Shown here: positions 1 to 8,240 of the stretch, in pieces
How positions within the stretch are numbered: position 1 is the stretch's first letter
Layout of the letters: every line of letters starts with the position of its first letter
NCBI GenBank assembly: GCA_015068165.1
Contig: SVKZ01000006.1
Location: 1-43,367 of the forward strand
Direction: 5' to 3'
Length of the DNA: 43,367 nt
Source: Oscillospiraceae bacterium
Lineage (GTDB): Bacteria > Bacillota > Clostridia > Oscillospirales > Oscillospiraceae
Program-made: the position numbers and the translations under genes
The notes under the pieces: generated by a model
Databases searched by the model: none
Told to the model about the DNA's origin: nothing
The model's input: the letters and a program-made list of their open reading frames with translations, nothing else

Positions 1-378
1 ATTTTGAATAATTTGGATCAGCTCGACCCTGATAAGCTGGAAATCCTCCCCTCTAACGGCATCATTTTAGAAAAAACTACCGTCACTTTCTACGAAGGCG
101 AGTCTGTATTTGATGTCCTACAGCGGGTTTGCAAGGAAGACGGCATCCATATGGAGGCATCTTGGACACCTATATATAACAGCGCTTATGTGGAAGGCAT
201 ACACAATCTCTACGAATTCGATTGCGGCAGTCTTTCCGGCTGGATGTACCGGGTGGACGGATGGTATCCCAACTACGGCTGTTCCCGCTATCAGCTATCA
301 GACGGAGAGACGGTCGAGTGGCGTTTTACCTGCGATTTAGGCAATGATATTGGAGGCGGTTACGCTGTGGGAGGCTAA
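1..378 (+). CDS. DUF4430 domain protein, 5-prime truncated by window
   Basis: Open from the first base, so the true start and any signal peptide lie outside the window. The visible 125 residues form a DUF4430 domain, the family related to the C-terminal beta domain of transcobalamin and intrinsic factor. The typical features are present: a segment with FYEGESVFDVLQ, a GWMYRVDGWYPN turn and the closing DGETVEWRFT. It ends two bases before ecfT, and the ecfT ribosome binding site overlaps its stop codon, so the two are co-transcribed. In Firmicutes such domains sit beside ECF transporters and are thought to act outside the cell as ligand-binding modules; a corrinoid ligand is inference from the transcobalamin resemblance. 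It could instead bind another cofactor. Confidence 0.8.
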   Translation: MLNNLDQLDPDKLEILPSNGIILEKTTVTFYEGESVFDVLQRVCKEDGIHMEASWTPIYNSAYVEGIHNLYEFDCGSLSGWMYRVDGWYPNYGCSRYQLSDGETVEWRFTCDLGNDIGGGYAVGG

Positions 379-379
379 A

Positions 380-1270
380 ATGAAAGACCGATTTTTCGCC
401 TACCACCCACTAGTAAATTTTCTGTATTTCACCTTAGTGCTGAGTTTTTCGATGGTGTTAAACCACCCTTTGGCGCAGGGGATCTCTCTTGTCTGCGCGT
501 GCCTTTATGCAATGCAGACCGAAGGCAGAAAAGCAGTGCTGTTCACGCTGCGCTGGTGTCTACCCGTTATGCTGCTGACCGCCTTTATGAACCCCGCCTT
601 TAACCATGAGGGAAAGACCATCCTGCTCTATTTTCCCACAGGAAATCTCCTAACCTTGGAGAGCATCCTATACGGACTTTCCTCCGGTGCAATGATTGCA
701 ACCGTAATGCTGTGGTTTTTGAGCTTTAACCGAGTCATAACCTCGGATAAGTTTATTTATCTCTTTGGCCGCATCATCCCGGCAATGTCCTTAGTGTTGA
801 GCATGACCTTGCGGTTTATCCCCAAATTTAAGGCACAAATGGATCTCGTGATAGATGCCCAAAAGAGCATCGGCAGAGATATTTCCGAGGGCAGCCTTTG
901 GCATCGGACAAAAATTGCCGTTACGGTGCTTTCCATTATGGTGACCTGGGCGCTGGAAAATGCCATTGAGACTGCCGACAGCATGAAAAGCCGTGGCTAC
1001 GGCCTGCCCGGACGGACCGCCTTTTCTATTTACCGATTTGATGATCGGGATAAGATGGCGATGCTCTATTTAGGCTTCTGTGGCGTTTACCTATTGTGCG
1101 GAACAATGATATCTGCCTTTGGTTTTCGGTATTTTCCCACCGTTCGCTATATCGGCATCAACACCGTGACCCTATCTTTTCAGTTTGTTTATTTGATTCT
1201 GTGTATTATGCCCGTGGTGCTGAACCACTTAGAGGAGAGAAAATGGAAAGCTATTCATTCAAAAATGTAG
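380..1270 (+). CDS. ecfT: ECF transporter transmembrane component EcfT (CbiQ family)
   Basis: 296-residue membrane protein of the EcfT/CbiQ family, the scaffold that couples ATP hydrolysis by EcfA proteins to the substrate-binding S component. Start chosen at the ATG at 380, preceded by GGGAGG at 369-374; an upstream in-frame ATG at 344 lacks such a site. Hydrophobic segments occupy roughly residues 10-130 and 235-285. Between them lies the amphipathic cytoplasmic part with RFIPKFKAQMDLVIDAQ and the family motif DSMKSRGYG, the region that docks into the ATPases. It overlaps the downstream ATPase fusion gene by 28 bases, a sign of translational coupling. Length and motifs are normal for the family. 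Confidence 0.88.
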   Translation: MKDRFFAYHPLVNFLYFTLVLSFSMVLNHPLAQGISLVCACLYAMQTEGRKAVLFTLRWCLPVMLLTAFMNPAFNHEGKTILLYFPTGNLLTLESILYGLSSGAMIATVMLWFLSFNRVITSDKFIYLFGRIIPAMSLVLSMTLRFIPKFKAQMDLVIDAQKSIGRDISEGSLWHRTKIAVTVLSIMVTWALENAIETADSMKSRGYGLPGRTAFSIYRFDDRDKMAMLYLGFCGVYLLCGTMISAFGFRYFPTVRYIGINTVTLSFQFVYLILCIMPVVLNHLEERKWKAIHSKM

Positions 1271-3888
1271 ATTTTACATACCCGGAGGGAGAGAAAAAGG
1301 CCCTCCAGGGTATTTCCTTTACTGTTCAGCAGGGCGAGTTTGTCATTCTCTGCGGTCCATCCGGCTGCGGAAAATCTACACTTTTACGGCACCTCAAATC
1401 CTGTTTGACACCCCACGGTCTCTTTTCCGGCGAAATTCGATACCGAGGAACGCTGCTGCCCGAACTCTCCCAAAGAGAGCAGGCACAGCAAATCGGCTAT
1501 GTGCTGCAATCCCCGGAAAATCAGGTGGTTACTGATAAGGTGTGGCACGAGCTGGCCTTCGGTTTAGAGAGTTTAGGTCACAATACGCCCACCATTCGTC
1601 GTCGTGTAGCGGAAATTGCCGCATTCTTCGGTATTGAAAATTGGTTTTATAAAAATGTTACAGAGCTCTCCGGCGGGCAAAAACAACTATTAAGCCTTGC
1701 CTCAGTGATGGCAATGCAGCCGAGTGTATTGGTGCTGGACGAGCCTACCGCACAGCTTGACCCTGTTGCCGCCGGGGAGTTTTTGGCGCTTCTTGGTAAA
1801 ATCAACCGGGAATTGGGTACGACCGTCATTCTGACCGAGCACCGCTTGGAGGAGGCTTTTCCTTTCGCCACAAGGGTAATCGTGATGAACGAGGGCGCAA
1901 TTCTCTGCGACGGCAAGCCGGAGGATGTAGGCTTGCAATTACGGGATAAGGGCAGCGGAATGTTTCTTGCGATGCCCACCGCTATGCGGGTCTGGGCGGC
2001 AGTGGAGACGAAGCTCGGCTGCCCGATGACGATCCGGGACGGTAGTGATTTTCTCACCTGCCGGGCAGAAGAACAGCCATTTGCGCCCCTTGCAGAAAAA
2101 GCACCCCTGGTGTACCCAGAGGAAGTTACTTTAGAATGTGAGGATTTGTGGTTTCGTTACGAAAAGGACAGCCTAGATGTGGTCAAAGGCTTTTCACTCC
2201 AGCTGCACAAGGGCGAGTTCTATGCCATACTCGGCGGCAACGGCGCCGGTAAATCCACCACATTAAAGGTGATTTCCGGCTTGCGCCAAGCCTATCGCGG
2301 CGATGTACGCCTACAAGGTAAGCTGGGGCATCTTCCCCAAAATCCCCAAACGCTCTTTGTAAAACGCACCGTCCGGGAAGACTTATACGAGGTTTTCCGT
2401 GGTAAGAAAACCCCTAAAGAAACGCAGGACGCAGAAGTTGCGCGGATCACGGAGCTTTGCGGTCTGCGGGAGTTCTTAGATCGCCATCCCTACGACATTT
2501 CCGGCGGCGAGCAACAACGCACTGCACTGGCAAAGGTACTGCTAACCCAGCCGGATATTCTGCTTTTGGACGAGCCTACCAAGGGCTTTGATGCCGAGTT
2601 TAAGGTAACCTTTGCTCTGATTCTCCGCAGATTGATCGCCCAAGGCACGACGATTCTGATGGTCAGCCACGATGTGCCTTTTTGTGCTGAGTATGCCCAC
2701 AAGTGTGGATTGTTCTTTGATGGAAGTATTGTAGCAGAAGGAACACCCAGAGAATTCTTCTCCGGCAATAGCTTCTATACCACCCCGGCAAACCGCATGG
2801 CACGGCACTTGATTCCGCGGGCGGTAACCGTAACCGATATCATTGGCTGCTGTGGTGGGACGGTTTCTGCAGAACCGGAAATTCCGGAGGCCGAGCAACC
2901 CTTGCCTGCACCGAAAGAAACAGCGGTCAATTGGAAACCAACGCCCTTGCCCCTATGGAGAAAACTCCTTGCCGGTGTTTCGCTGGCGGTTGCTATATTT
3001 GTATTCTTTTACGCAACGGGCATTACAAATCTAAAGGATCTGATCGACAAAAACGGCATCAGCGAGGCAGGAACACAGCAGCTTTACCTGACGTTTATCC
3101 TGATTGCCGCAATGTTTACCTTTATTGCAGCCATTGGCCGCAGAAGCGCTCCTTCTGTAATGCAGCAAATTCCCGTGAAGCAAAGAAAGTTAGGAAAACG
3201 CACCTTGGTAGCTGCGGTACTGATCGTGCTGTGTATCCCGCTGACCATTTTTGCCGGGATTATGTACTTAGGCAACCGGAATTACAACATTACCGCTTTG
3301 CTTGTGCTGCTGGAATGTATGCTGCCGTTTTTTCTGATCTTTGAGGGGCGAAGGCCAAAAGCCCGGGAATTGGTAACCATTGCTGTGCTGTGCGCCATCG
3401 GTGTAGCCGGGCGGGCTGCGCTGTTTATGCTGCCTCAGTTCAAACCTGTGCTGGCGCTCGTGATTATTGCCGGCGTTGCCTTTGGCGGTGAAACAGGCTT
3501 TTTGGTAGGCGCGGTAACAATGCTGGTGTCCAACATTCTGTTTTCCCAAGGTCCGTGGACACCTTGGCAGATGTTCAGTATGGGCATTATCGGCTTCTTG
3601 GCAGGCATCCTGTTCCGCAAGGGCTTGCTCCGCAGAAACCGCGGCAGTCTTGCCGCCTTTGGCGCATTTGCGGCAGTGGTGATCTACGGTGGTATTATGA
3701 ACCCCGCTTCTGCGCTGATGTATAATGCGCAGTCGTTAAACTGGGACATGCTTCTTGCTTACTATGTAACAGGTCTGCCCGTTGACTTGGTACACGCCGC
3801 TGCAACGGTAGTTTTCCTGTTGCTGATTGCCGAACCAATGCTGGAGAAGTTAGATCGCATCAAAGTCAAGTATGGACTTGTTGAATAG
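1243..3888 (+). CDS. Fused ECF ATPase-ATPase-S component (EcfA-EcfA'-EcfS)
   Basis: 881-residue fusion. Start at ATG 1243 after AGAGGAGAG; the open frame extends upstream to 1096 only inside ecfT. ATPase 1 (about residues 1-260) has Walker A GPSGCGKST, Q-loop QSPENQ, signature LSGGQKQ and Walker B VLVLDEPT. ATPase 2 (about 290-520) has GGNGAGKST, QNPQ, ISGGEQQRTALA and LLLDEPT; both look catalytically complete. After a linker comes a membrane part: two or more helices (about 575-650), then a block from about 700 to 870 resembling ECF S components (ARELVTIAVLCAIGVAGR; GETGFLVGAVTMLVSNILF; GIIGFLAGILFRKG). ECF modules normally encode these as separate proteins, so ATP-driven uptake here needs only this protein plus EcfT. 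The substrate is not shown by the sequence; corrinoid is inferred from the DUF4430 neighbour. Confidence 0.87.
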   Translation: MESYSFKNVDFTYPEGEKKALQGISFTVQQGEFVILCGPSGCGKSTLLRHLKSCLTPHGLFSGEIRYRGTLLPELSQREQAQQIGYVLQSPENQVVTDKVWHELAFGLESLGHNTPTIRRRVAEIAAFFGIENWFYKNVTELSGGQKQLLSLASVMAMQPSVLVLDEPTAQLDPVAAGEFLALLGKINRELGTTVILTEHRLEEAFPFATRVIVMNEGAILCDGKPEDVGLQLRDKGSGMFLAMPTAMRVWAAVETKLGCPMTIRDGSDFLTCRAEEQPFAPLAEKAPLVYPEEVTLECEDLWFRYEKDSLDVVKGFSLQLHKGEFYAILGGNGAGKSTTLKVISGLRQAYRGDVRLQGKLGHLPQNPQTLFVKRTVREDLYEVFRGKKTPKETQDAEVARITELCGLREFLDRHPYDISGGEQQRTALAKVLLTQPDILLLDEPTKGFDAEFKVTFALILRRLIAQGTTILMVSHDVPFCAEYAHKCGLFFDGSIVAEGTPREFFSGNSFYTTPANRMARHLIPRAVTVTDIIGCCGGTVSAEPEIPEAEQPLPAPKETAVNWKPTPLPLWRKLLAGVSLAVAIFVFFYATGITNLKDLIDKNGISEAGTQQLYLTFILIAAMFTFIAAIGRRSAPSVMQQIPVKQRKLGKRTLVAAVLIVLCIPLTIFAGIMYLGNRNYNITALLVLLECMLPFFLIFEGRRPKARELVTIAVLCAIGVAGRAALFMLPQFKPVLALVIIAGVAFGGETGFLVGAVTMLVSNILFSQGPWTPWQMFSMGIIGFLAGILFRKGLLRRNRGSLAAFGAFAAVVIYGGIMNPASALMYNAQSLNWDMLLAYYVTGLPVDLVHAAATVVFLLLIAEPMLEKLDRIKVKYGLVE

Positions 3889-4063
3889 TTTATTTTCGTG
3901 TACCTGCTATGTGACCTATTAAAAATTTCCCTTATTTTTTTCCTTATTGGGGTGATAAAGGGTGGTTGACGATGGTTAAAATCGGTAGTTAAATGTTTAG
4001 TATTCCTCTATATTTGGCGCTAAATAGTTAACTTTTGTTAGAAAAAGTAAGAAAACCCTCAAA

Positions 4064-4150
4064 TTCAAATCCCTCTCACTCCGCCAAAACAAAGAACACC
4101 ACCCTGCGGGTGGTGTTCTTTGTTTTGATTTTGTTGGAGAGGGATTTGAA
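4064..4150 (+). repeat. tRNA-Ser 3-prime remnant, hairpin and inverted T-arm copy
   Basis: Positions 4064-4086 read as the T-loop, 3-prime T-stem and acceptor strand of a tRNA-Ser, ending TCCGCCA, but no tRNA body precedes it: the 5-prime T-stem strand, anticodon arm and acceptor 5-prime strand are absent. The fragment runs into a perfect terminator hairpin, and 4137-4150 is an exact 14-base inverted copy of 4064-4077. A tRNA 3-prime end without its tRNA is what an integrase leaves at the distal end of an inserted element, as seen at 41065 for tRNA-Trp. The inverted copy is the same arrangement found after tRNA-Val and tRNA-Lys in this window. Confidence 0.7.
4086..4126 (+). terminator. Perfect 19-bp terminator hairpin
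   Basis: Left arm 4086-4104 and right arm 4108-4126 are exact inverted complements around a TGC loop. The right arm ends in TTTGTTTT, giving a U-rich tail on the plus strand; the A-rich left end also serves the minus strand. It lies about 200 bases after the ECF genes and 40 bases beyond the minus-strand YwaF stop, so it could end transcription from both sides. Confidence 0.75.
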
Positions 4151-4166
4151 GATGGGCAGGCTGCGA

Positions 4167-5003
4167 TTATTTCGTTTCCTGCAATACCTTTTCTGTGTTG
4201 GCGTGTTCGTCTGTCTGTTTGTTTCTTTTTCTGAAAAAGGCTTTCACGGATGCTTTGTCGCCGATTAAATAGAAAACGTTCACATAGACAACGATCAGTG
4301 CAATATACAAAAATAAGTATAGACCGTAGCTAATATGCAGGATGCCTGCCTGAATGTCGCCGTTCGGCATAAAATACATAGGGTCTGTCTGTGTTTTTAA
4401 CACAAAAATCTGCAGCAGTCCGTATGCATAGGTGAGGACAAAGCCAACGGCGACTTTCCAAAGCTCTTTGTATGCAAACCGTGTAAATTTCAGCACGATC
4501 AATGTAATGGACGTAGTTAGCAGCAGCGCGTGGGTTACAATAGAGTATAAATTCTCAAAAAGAATAATCTCATTGTTGTAGCCAACACCGGGATAAGCGA
4601 AGAAAATAACGGAGCAAAGGAGTGCGGACAGGCAGGAAAAATCATAGAAAAAGGCTTTCTTTACAAAAACACAGGCAATCAAAAGCCAACAGGAGATGGC
4701 ACACCAGGGTTTTGGAATCAAAATCCATAAAGGACCGGTTCCTGCCATTTCCGGATGCTGAAAATAGTACAGCTTCATAAAGTACACAAAACGGATGATA
4801 ATCTCAAAAAAAGCGATGAGTCCGGCCAATGTGCAAATGATGCGTCTTTTTGCTTTTACCGGATCCGGGGATTTTTTGGCAATAAAATAGAAGCCCACAA
4901 TACACACTGCACAAATTACCAACGTGAGGATATGCAAAATTCCCCATCTGCCGTTGGTAACGGGATTCTCAATACCGCCGAACAGCCAATCTGTAAAAGA
5001 CAT
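4167..5003 (-). CDS. YwaF/TMEM164-like integral membrane protein
   Basis: 278 residues with about seven membrane segments, recognisable as the YwaF family (TIGR02206-type, related to TMEM164). Supporting features are the N-terminal NGRWGILHILTL segment, the central FENLYSIVTHALLLTTSITL helix and the PNGD element after helix six. Start at 5003 follows AAGGAGGCTTGTAAA. The function of bacterial YwaF proteins is unknown; the eukaryotic relative is a lipid acyltransferase, so lipid chemistry is a possibility rather than a conclusion. The C-terminal tail is charged (FFRKRNKQTDEH) and probably cytoplasmic. It follows a second YwaF-like gene with a 15-base gap, so the pair is an operon transcribed from the promoter at 5903-5931. 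Confidence 0.72.
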   Translation of the reverse strand: MSFTDWLFGGIENPVTNGRWGILHILTLVICAVCIVGFYFIAKKSPDPVKAKRRIICTLAGLIAFFEIIIRFVYFMKLYYFQHPEMAGTGPLWILIPKPWCAISCWLLIACVFVKKAFFYDFSCLSALLCSVIFFAYPGVGYNNEIILFENLYSIVTHALLLTTSITLIVLKFTRFAYKELWKVAVGFVLTYAYGLLQIFVLKTQTDPMYFMPNGDIQAGILHISYGLYLFLYIALIVVYVNVFYLIGDKASVKAFFRKRNKQTDEHANTEKVLQETK

Positions 5004-5018
5004 TTTACAAGCCTCCTT

Positions 5019-5867
5019 TTATTTTTTACGAAGATTTTCTTGCAAAGTATGTAAGTCCTTCTTGAAATGCTGATGATCAAAGATCATAGACATCAAGAAG
5101 CAAATAGGTGTTACGATAATAAAGCAAGGCACAATCAGCCAAAACCAGGGCCAGTATTTAGCCTCACCCTGATGCGGGCCGACAGGAATGGTCTTAAAGA
5201 AGTCCGGACACGCCCAATCAAGCAACTTGGAAAAATTGCCGTCCGGGCCCCATATCAAGGAATTGTTGACATAAGGAATGGCGTGAATATCTTCGCCCCG
5301 CAGACCGATATAGCCCAGCTCGCTTTGGAAAACCTGATTGAGCATAATAAACAGCATTACAAGCAAGAATATGACCGGTGTTGCCCAGATCCTGCGGTAG
5401 TCTAAGGTATGAATCTTCAAAAGCACCATCAGCATAGGGACATACCATAGCAGATTGTGATGTAAGTAAAACCGCAGAATATCTATTACTTCTGCAGACT
5501 GATCCGGTTTTAATATAGGGTCAATGGGATAGCAAACAGCAAGCAAACCGCTGATTACACCAATGTAAAACATATAGTCCTTTACATACTTGTTTTTTGA
5601 AATAAGCATAAAGGGAAATAAAGCAATGTTTGCACCGCAAATGTTAATGAACCAGGAATCCCGCAAATGTCTTTCATAATCCAGGGAATATGGCGGGAAC
5701 AGTCCCTTCATAAAATGCAGAATCAGAGCGAAAGCCATTAGTGAAATCAAAACAGCTTTGACTGTTCGCTGACTTTTGCGGCGCAGCAAAAAGTAAAGCC
5801 CGGCAAATCCGCCGGCAGACAGAAATATGAATAGAAAATACCAAAAATTAAAAAACTGTATATTCAT
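5019..5867 (-). CDS. YwaF/TMEM164-like integral membrane protein
   Basis: 282 residues, about seven membrane helices, first gene of the two-gene minus-strand operon. Family hallmarks: the central block INICGANIALFPFML, a conserved YPIDP turn after helix four, and FYLHHNLLWYVPMLMVLLK, where the paired histidines match the conserved family histidine. It carries a longer extracytoplasmic loop than its neighbour (about residues 190-235, with EDIHAIPYVNNSLIWG), so the two paralogs are diverged rather than a recent duplicate. Start at 5867 follows AGGAGATATAT. Function unknown; see the other two family members in this window. Confidence 0.7.
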   Translation of the reverse strand: MNIQFFNFWYFLFIFLSAGGFAGLYFLLRRKSQRTVKAVLISLMAFALILHFMKGLFPPYSLDYERHLRDSWFINICGANIALFPFMLISKNKYVKDYMFYIGVISGLLAVCYPIDPILKPDQSAEVIDILRFYLHHNLLWYVPMLMVLLKIHTLDYRRIWATPVIFLLVMLFIMLNQVFQSELGYIGLRGEDIHAIPYVNNSLIWGPDGNFSKLLDWACPDFFKTIPVGPHQGEAKYWPWFWLIVPCFIIVTPICFLMSMIFDHQHFKKDLHTLQENLRKK

Positions 5868-5902
5868 ATATATCTCCTGCTCTGTTGAAAATGAACGGTA
5901 TC

Positions 5903-5931
5903 AGTATAGCAAATATATAAGCAAAAAACAA
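5903..5931 (-). promoter_or_regulatory. Promoter of the YwaF pair
   Basis: On the minus strand TTGTTT (5931-5926) is followed after 17 bases by TATACT (5908-5903). Transcription would start near 5896, about 30 bases before the 5867 start codon. Confidence 0.55.
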
Positions 5932-6041
5932 GCAATTAATAATCTTTTAATACTTACTTAATAATCACAGACGGTTTTTCTTTGGGTGCTTACCGCAGAT
6001 TCCGCAAAATAAAAAGGCTATCGTTAAGAATGAAACAAATT

Positions 6042-6071
6042 ACCCCCGTCATCATAAGTGATGACGGGGGT
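6042..6071 (-). terminator. thrS terminator
   Basis: Perfect 13-bp inverted repeat (6042-6054 and 6059-6071) with a four-base loop, six bases after the thrS stop. The minus-strand tail is moderately T-rich (AATTTGTTTC). Confidence 0.7.
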
Positions 6072-6077
6072 CGCCGT

Positions 6078-7874
6078 TTATACTTCTTTAGACTTGCTTG
6101 CAATCTGCAGCAGGCACTTACTGATAAATTCGGCGGGTGTCATTGCGCCCAAGTCCTCGCCGCCGCGGGTGCGGACGGAGACGGTGCCGTTTTCCATATC
6201 CCGGTCGCCCACGACCAGCATATAGGGAATCTTTTCCAGCTGGGCTTCCCGGATCTTGTAGCCCAGCTTTTCGCTGCGGCAGTCGCTTTCCGCACGGATG
6301 CCAACGGCATCCAGCTTGGAAACCAATTCGTTTGCGTACTGGTGGGTACGGTCGGTAATGGGCAGAACCATGACCTGGGTAGGCATCATCCACAGAGGCA
6401 GTGCGCCGGCAAAACGCTCGATGAGGTAGGCAAGTGTCCGCTCGTAGCAGCCGAGGCTGGTGCGGTGGATGATATAGGGGGTCTTCTTCTGACCGTCGGA
6501 GTCGGTGTATTCCATACCGAACTTCTGCGCCAGCAGCATATCAATCTGGATGGTAACGATGGTGTCTTCCTTGCCGAAAACGTTCTTGTACTGGATGTCC
6601 AGCTTCGGGCCGTAGAATGCGGCTTCGTCGATACCGACGGAGTATTCCACACCCAGGTTATCCAAAATCTCACCCATAACCCGCTGGGCCTCTTCCCACT
6701 GTTCGGGTGTGCCTTCGTACTTAATGCCGGCACGGGCAGGGTCCCACTGGGAGAAACGGAAGGTGCAGTTTTCCAGCATACCAACGGTATCTAAGCAGTA
6801 CTTGGCAAGCTCCAAACAGCCACGGAATTCCTCTTCCAGCTGATCGGGACGAAGGACAAGGTGGCCTTCGGAAATGGTAAACTGACGGACACGGATCAGT
6901 CCGTGCATTTCACCGGAGTCTTCGTTGCGGAAGAGAGTAGAGGTCTCGCCCAAACGCATAGGCAGATCCCGGTAGGAACGGGCTCGGTTCAGGTAGACCT
7001 GGTACTGGAAGGGGCAGGTCATAGGACGCAGTGCGAAGCATTCCTTGGTTTCGTCTTGGGGATCACCCAGCACAAACATACCGTCCAAATAGTGATCCCA
7101 GTGGCCGGAGATCTTATACAAATCGGATTTTGCCATCAGAGGGGTCTTTGTCAGCAGGTAGCCCCGCTTCTGCTCCTCGTCTTCTACCCAGCGCTGGAGG
7201 GTCTGAATAACTCTTGCGCCCTTGGGCAGCAGAATGGGCAGACCCTGGCCGATTTCTTCTACGGTGGTGAAAAATTCCAACTCGCGACCTAACTTGTTGT
7301 GGTCGCGCTTGAGAGCCTCCGCCTGCTTTTCAAGATAAGCATCCAATTCGTCCTTGGAGGGGAAGCCGATGCCGTAGATTCTCTGGAGCATTTTGCGGTT
7401 AGAGTCGCCGCGCCAGTAAGCACCGCAGGACTTGGTCAGCTTGAAGCCGTTGTGGCGGAGACGGCCGGTGTGGTCCAAATGCGGACCGGCGCACAGGTCG
7501 GTAAAATCGCCCTGGGTGTAGAAAGAAATGGTTTCACCCTCGGGGAGGTCTTCAATCAGCTCTTTTTTGTAGGGCTCATTTTGGGCTTCTGCCCAAGCAA
7601 TCGCTTCTGGCCGGGGCAGTTCGCTCCGCTCAATGCGGATGCGCTCCTTGACGATCTTCTTCATTTCCCCTTCGATTTGTGCCAAATGGTCGGGAGTGAA
7701 GGTAAAGGGTGCGTCAAAGTCGTAGTACCAGCCCTCGTCGATGGCGGGACCGATGGCGAGCTGAACCTCAGGCCACAGCCGCTTGACGGCTTGCGCCATT
7801 ACGTGGGAACTGGTGTGCCAAAAGGTTTTGCGGTACTCGGGGTTTTCAAAGGTGTACAGATTTTCTTCGGACAT
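6078..7874 (-). CDS. thrS: Threonyl-tRNA synthetase lacking the TGS domain
   Basis: 598-residue class II synthetase charging tRNA-Thr. It begins directly in the editing domain, whose HxxxH motif is in HTSSHVMAQA around residue 20, so the N-terminal TGS domain of roughly 60 residues present in standard ThrRS is missing. The start at 7874 follows AAAGGAGG, and the T-box terminator lies just upstream, so the short N-terminus is real. The catalytic domain has motif 2 (FRNEDSGEMHGLIRVRQFT) and the HRTSLGCYERTLAYLIE motif 3; the C-terminal anticodon-binding domain ends near residue 590. The usual MNCPGH zinc-site motif reads MTCPFQ, retaining the cysteine; the other ligands can be assigned to SEGHL and HRTSLG. 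Expression is controlled by the T-box leader. Confidence 0.93.
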   Translation of the reverse strand: MSEENLYTFENPEYRKTFWHTSSHVMAQAVKRLWPEVQLAIGPAIDEGWYYDFDAPFTFTPDHLAQIEGEMKKIVKERIRIERSELPRPEAIAWAEAQNEPYKKELIEDLPEGETISFYTQGDFTDLCAGPHLDHTGRLRHNGFKLTKSCGAYWRGDSNRKMLQRIYGIGFPSKDELDAYLEKQAEALKRDHNKLGRELEFFTTVEEIGQGLPILLPKGARVIQTLQRWVEDEEQKRGYLLTKTPLMAKSDLYKISGHWDHYLDGMFVLGDPQDETKECFALRPMTCPFQYQVYLNRARSYRDLPMRLGETSTLFRNEDSGEMHGLIRVRQFTISEGHLVLRPDQLEEEFRGCLELAKYCLDTVGMLENCTFRFSQWDPARAGIKYEGTPEQWEEAQRVMGEILDNLGVEYSVGIDEAAFYGPKLDIQYKNVFGKEDTIVTIQIDMLLAQKFGMEYTDSDGQKKTPYIIHRTSLGCYERTLAYLIERFAGALPLWMMPTQVMVLPITDRTHQYANELVSKLDAVGIRAESDCRSEKLGYKIREAQLEKIPYMLVVGDRDMENGTVSVRTRGGEDLGAMTPAEFISKCLLQIASKSKEV

Positions 7875-7906
7875 AGTTTTTTCCTCCTTTTAATTGGGGA
7901 AGGGAT

Positions 7907-8143
7907 AAAAATAATCCCACCCCTGAAAAATCAGGGGTGGGATACTAAGTATTCCACGGTTCCACCCTGGTTGCGAATGATATCGCCACTCATTGACGCT
8001 TTAACGGGCGCACCCGGAGCATCATTTCCGATGCTCGGCTCAAAAGTGGTATCCGCTTTGCAGGGGTGCAGAGCCGTCGCACCAAAACCGGCTCCTCTCT
8101 GGGCATCTTTCAAAGGGGATGTGTCTTTCTCACAGCCTTTAAT
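7907..8143 (-). promoter_or_regulatory. Threonine T-box leader with terminator
   Basis: Minus-strand leader of thrS. The T-box core AGGGTGGAACCGTGG lies at 7968-7954, complementary to the uncharged tRNA acceptor end. The specifier loop in stem I contains GATACCAC, with the threonine codon ACC at 8050-8048. The intrinsic terminator is a perfect 13-bp hairpin (7914-7926 with 7931-7943) followed by a TATTTTTAT run. Uncharged tRNA-Thr binding should favour the antiterminator formed with the T-box core and allow thrS transcription. Boundaries at the promoter end are approximate. Confidence 0.9.
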
Positions 8144-8149
8144 ACGAAA

Positions 8150-8178
8150 AATATAGCACAGTTTCTTTTTTCTGTCAA
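8150..8178 (-). promoter_or_regulatory. thrS/T-box promoter
   Basis: Minus-strand TTGACA (8178-8173), 17-base spacer, TATATT (8155-8150). It is back to back with the ksgA promoter; the two -35 boxes are 12 bases apart. Confidence 0.8.
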
Positions 8179-8190
8179 TCCCAAAGCCGG

Positions 8191-8219
8191 TTGAAAAGAG
8201 GCAGAAAAGGTGCTATAAT
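8191..8219 (+). promoter_or_regulatory. ksgA promoter
   Basis: TTGAAA (8191-8196), 17-base spacer, TATAAT (8214-8219). The start codon at 8241 is only about 15 bases from the expected transcription start, so the leader is very short but still holds an AAAGGCGGG ribosome binding site. Confidence 0.8.
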
Positions 8220-8240
8220 GGGGCAGAAAGGCGGGATTTT

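Noticed and set aside
1096-1242. 49-codon N-terminal extension of the ATPase fusion
   Set aside because: Lies inside ecfT in another frame; the family start and AGAGGAGAG site support ATG 1243.
5982-6794. 270-codon plus-strand frame over the end of thrS
   Set aside because: Antisense to thrS and passes through its terminator; no ribosome binding site.
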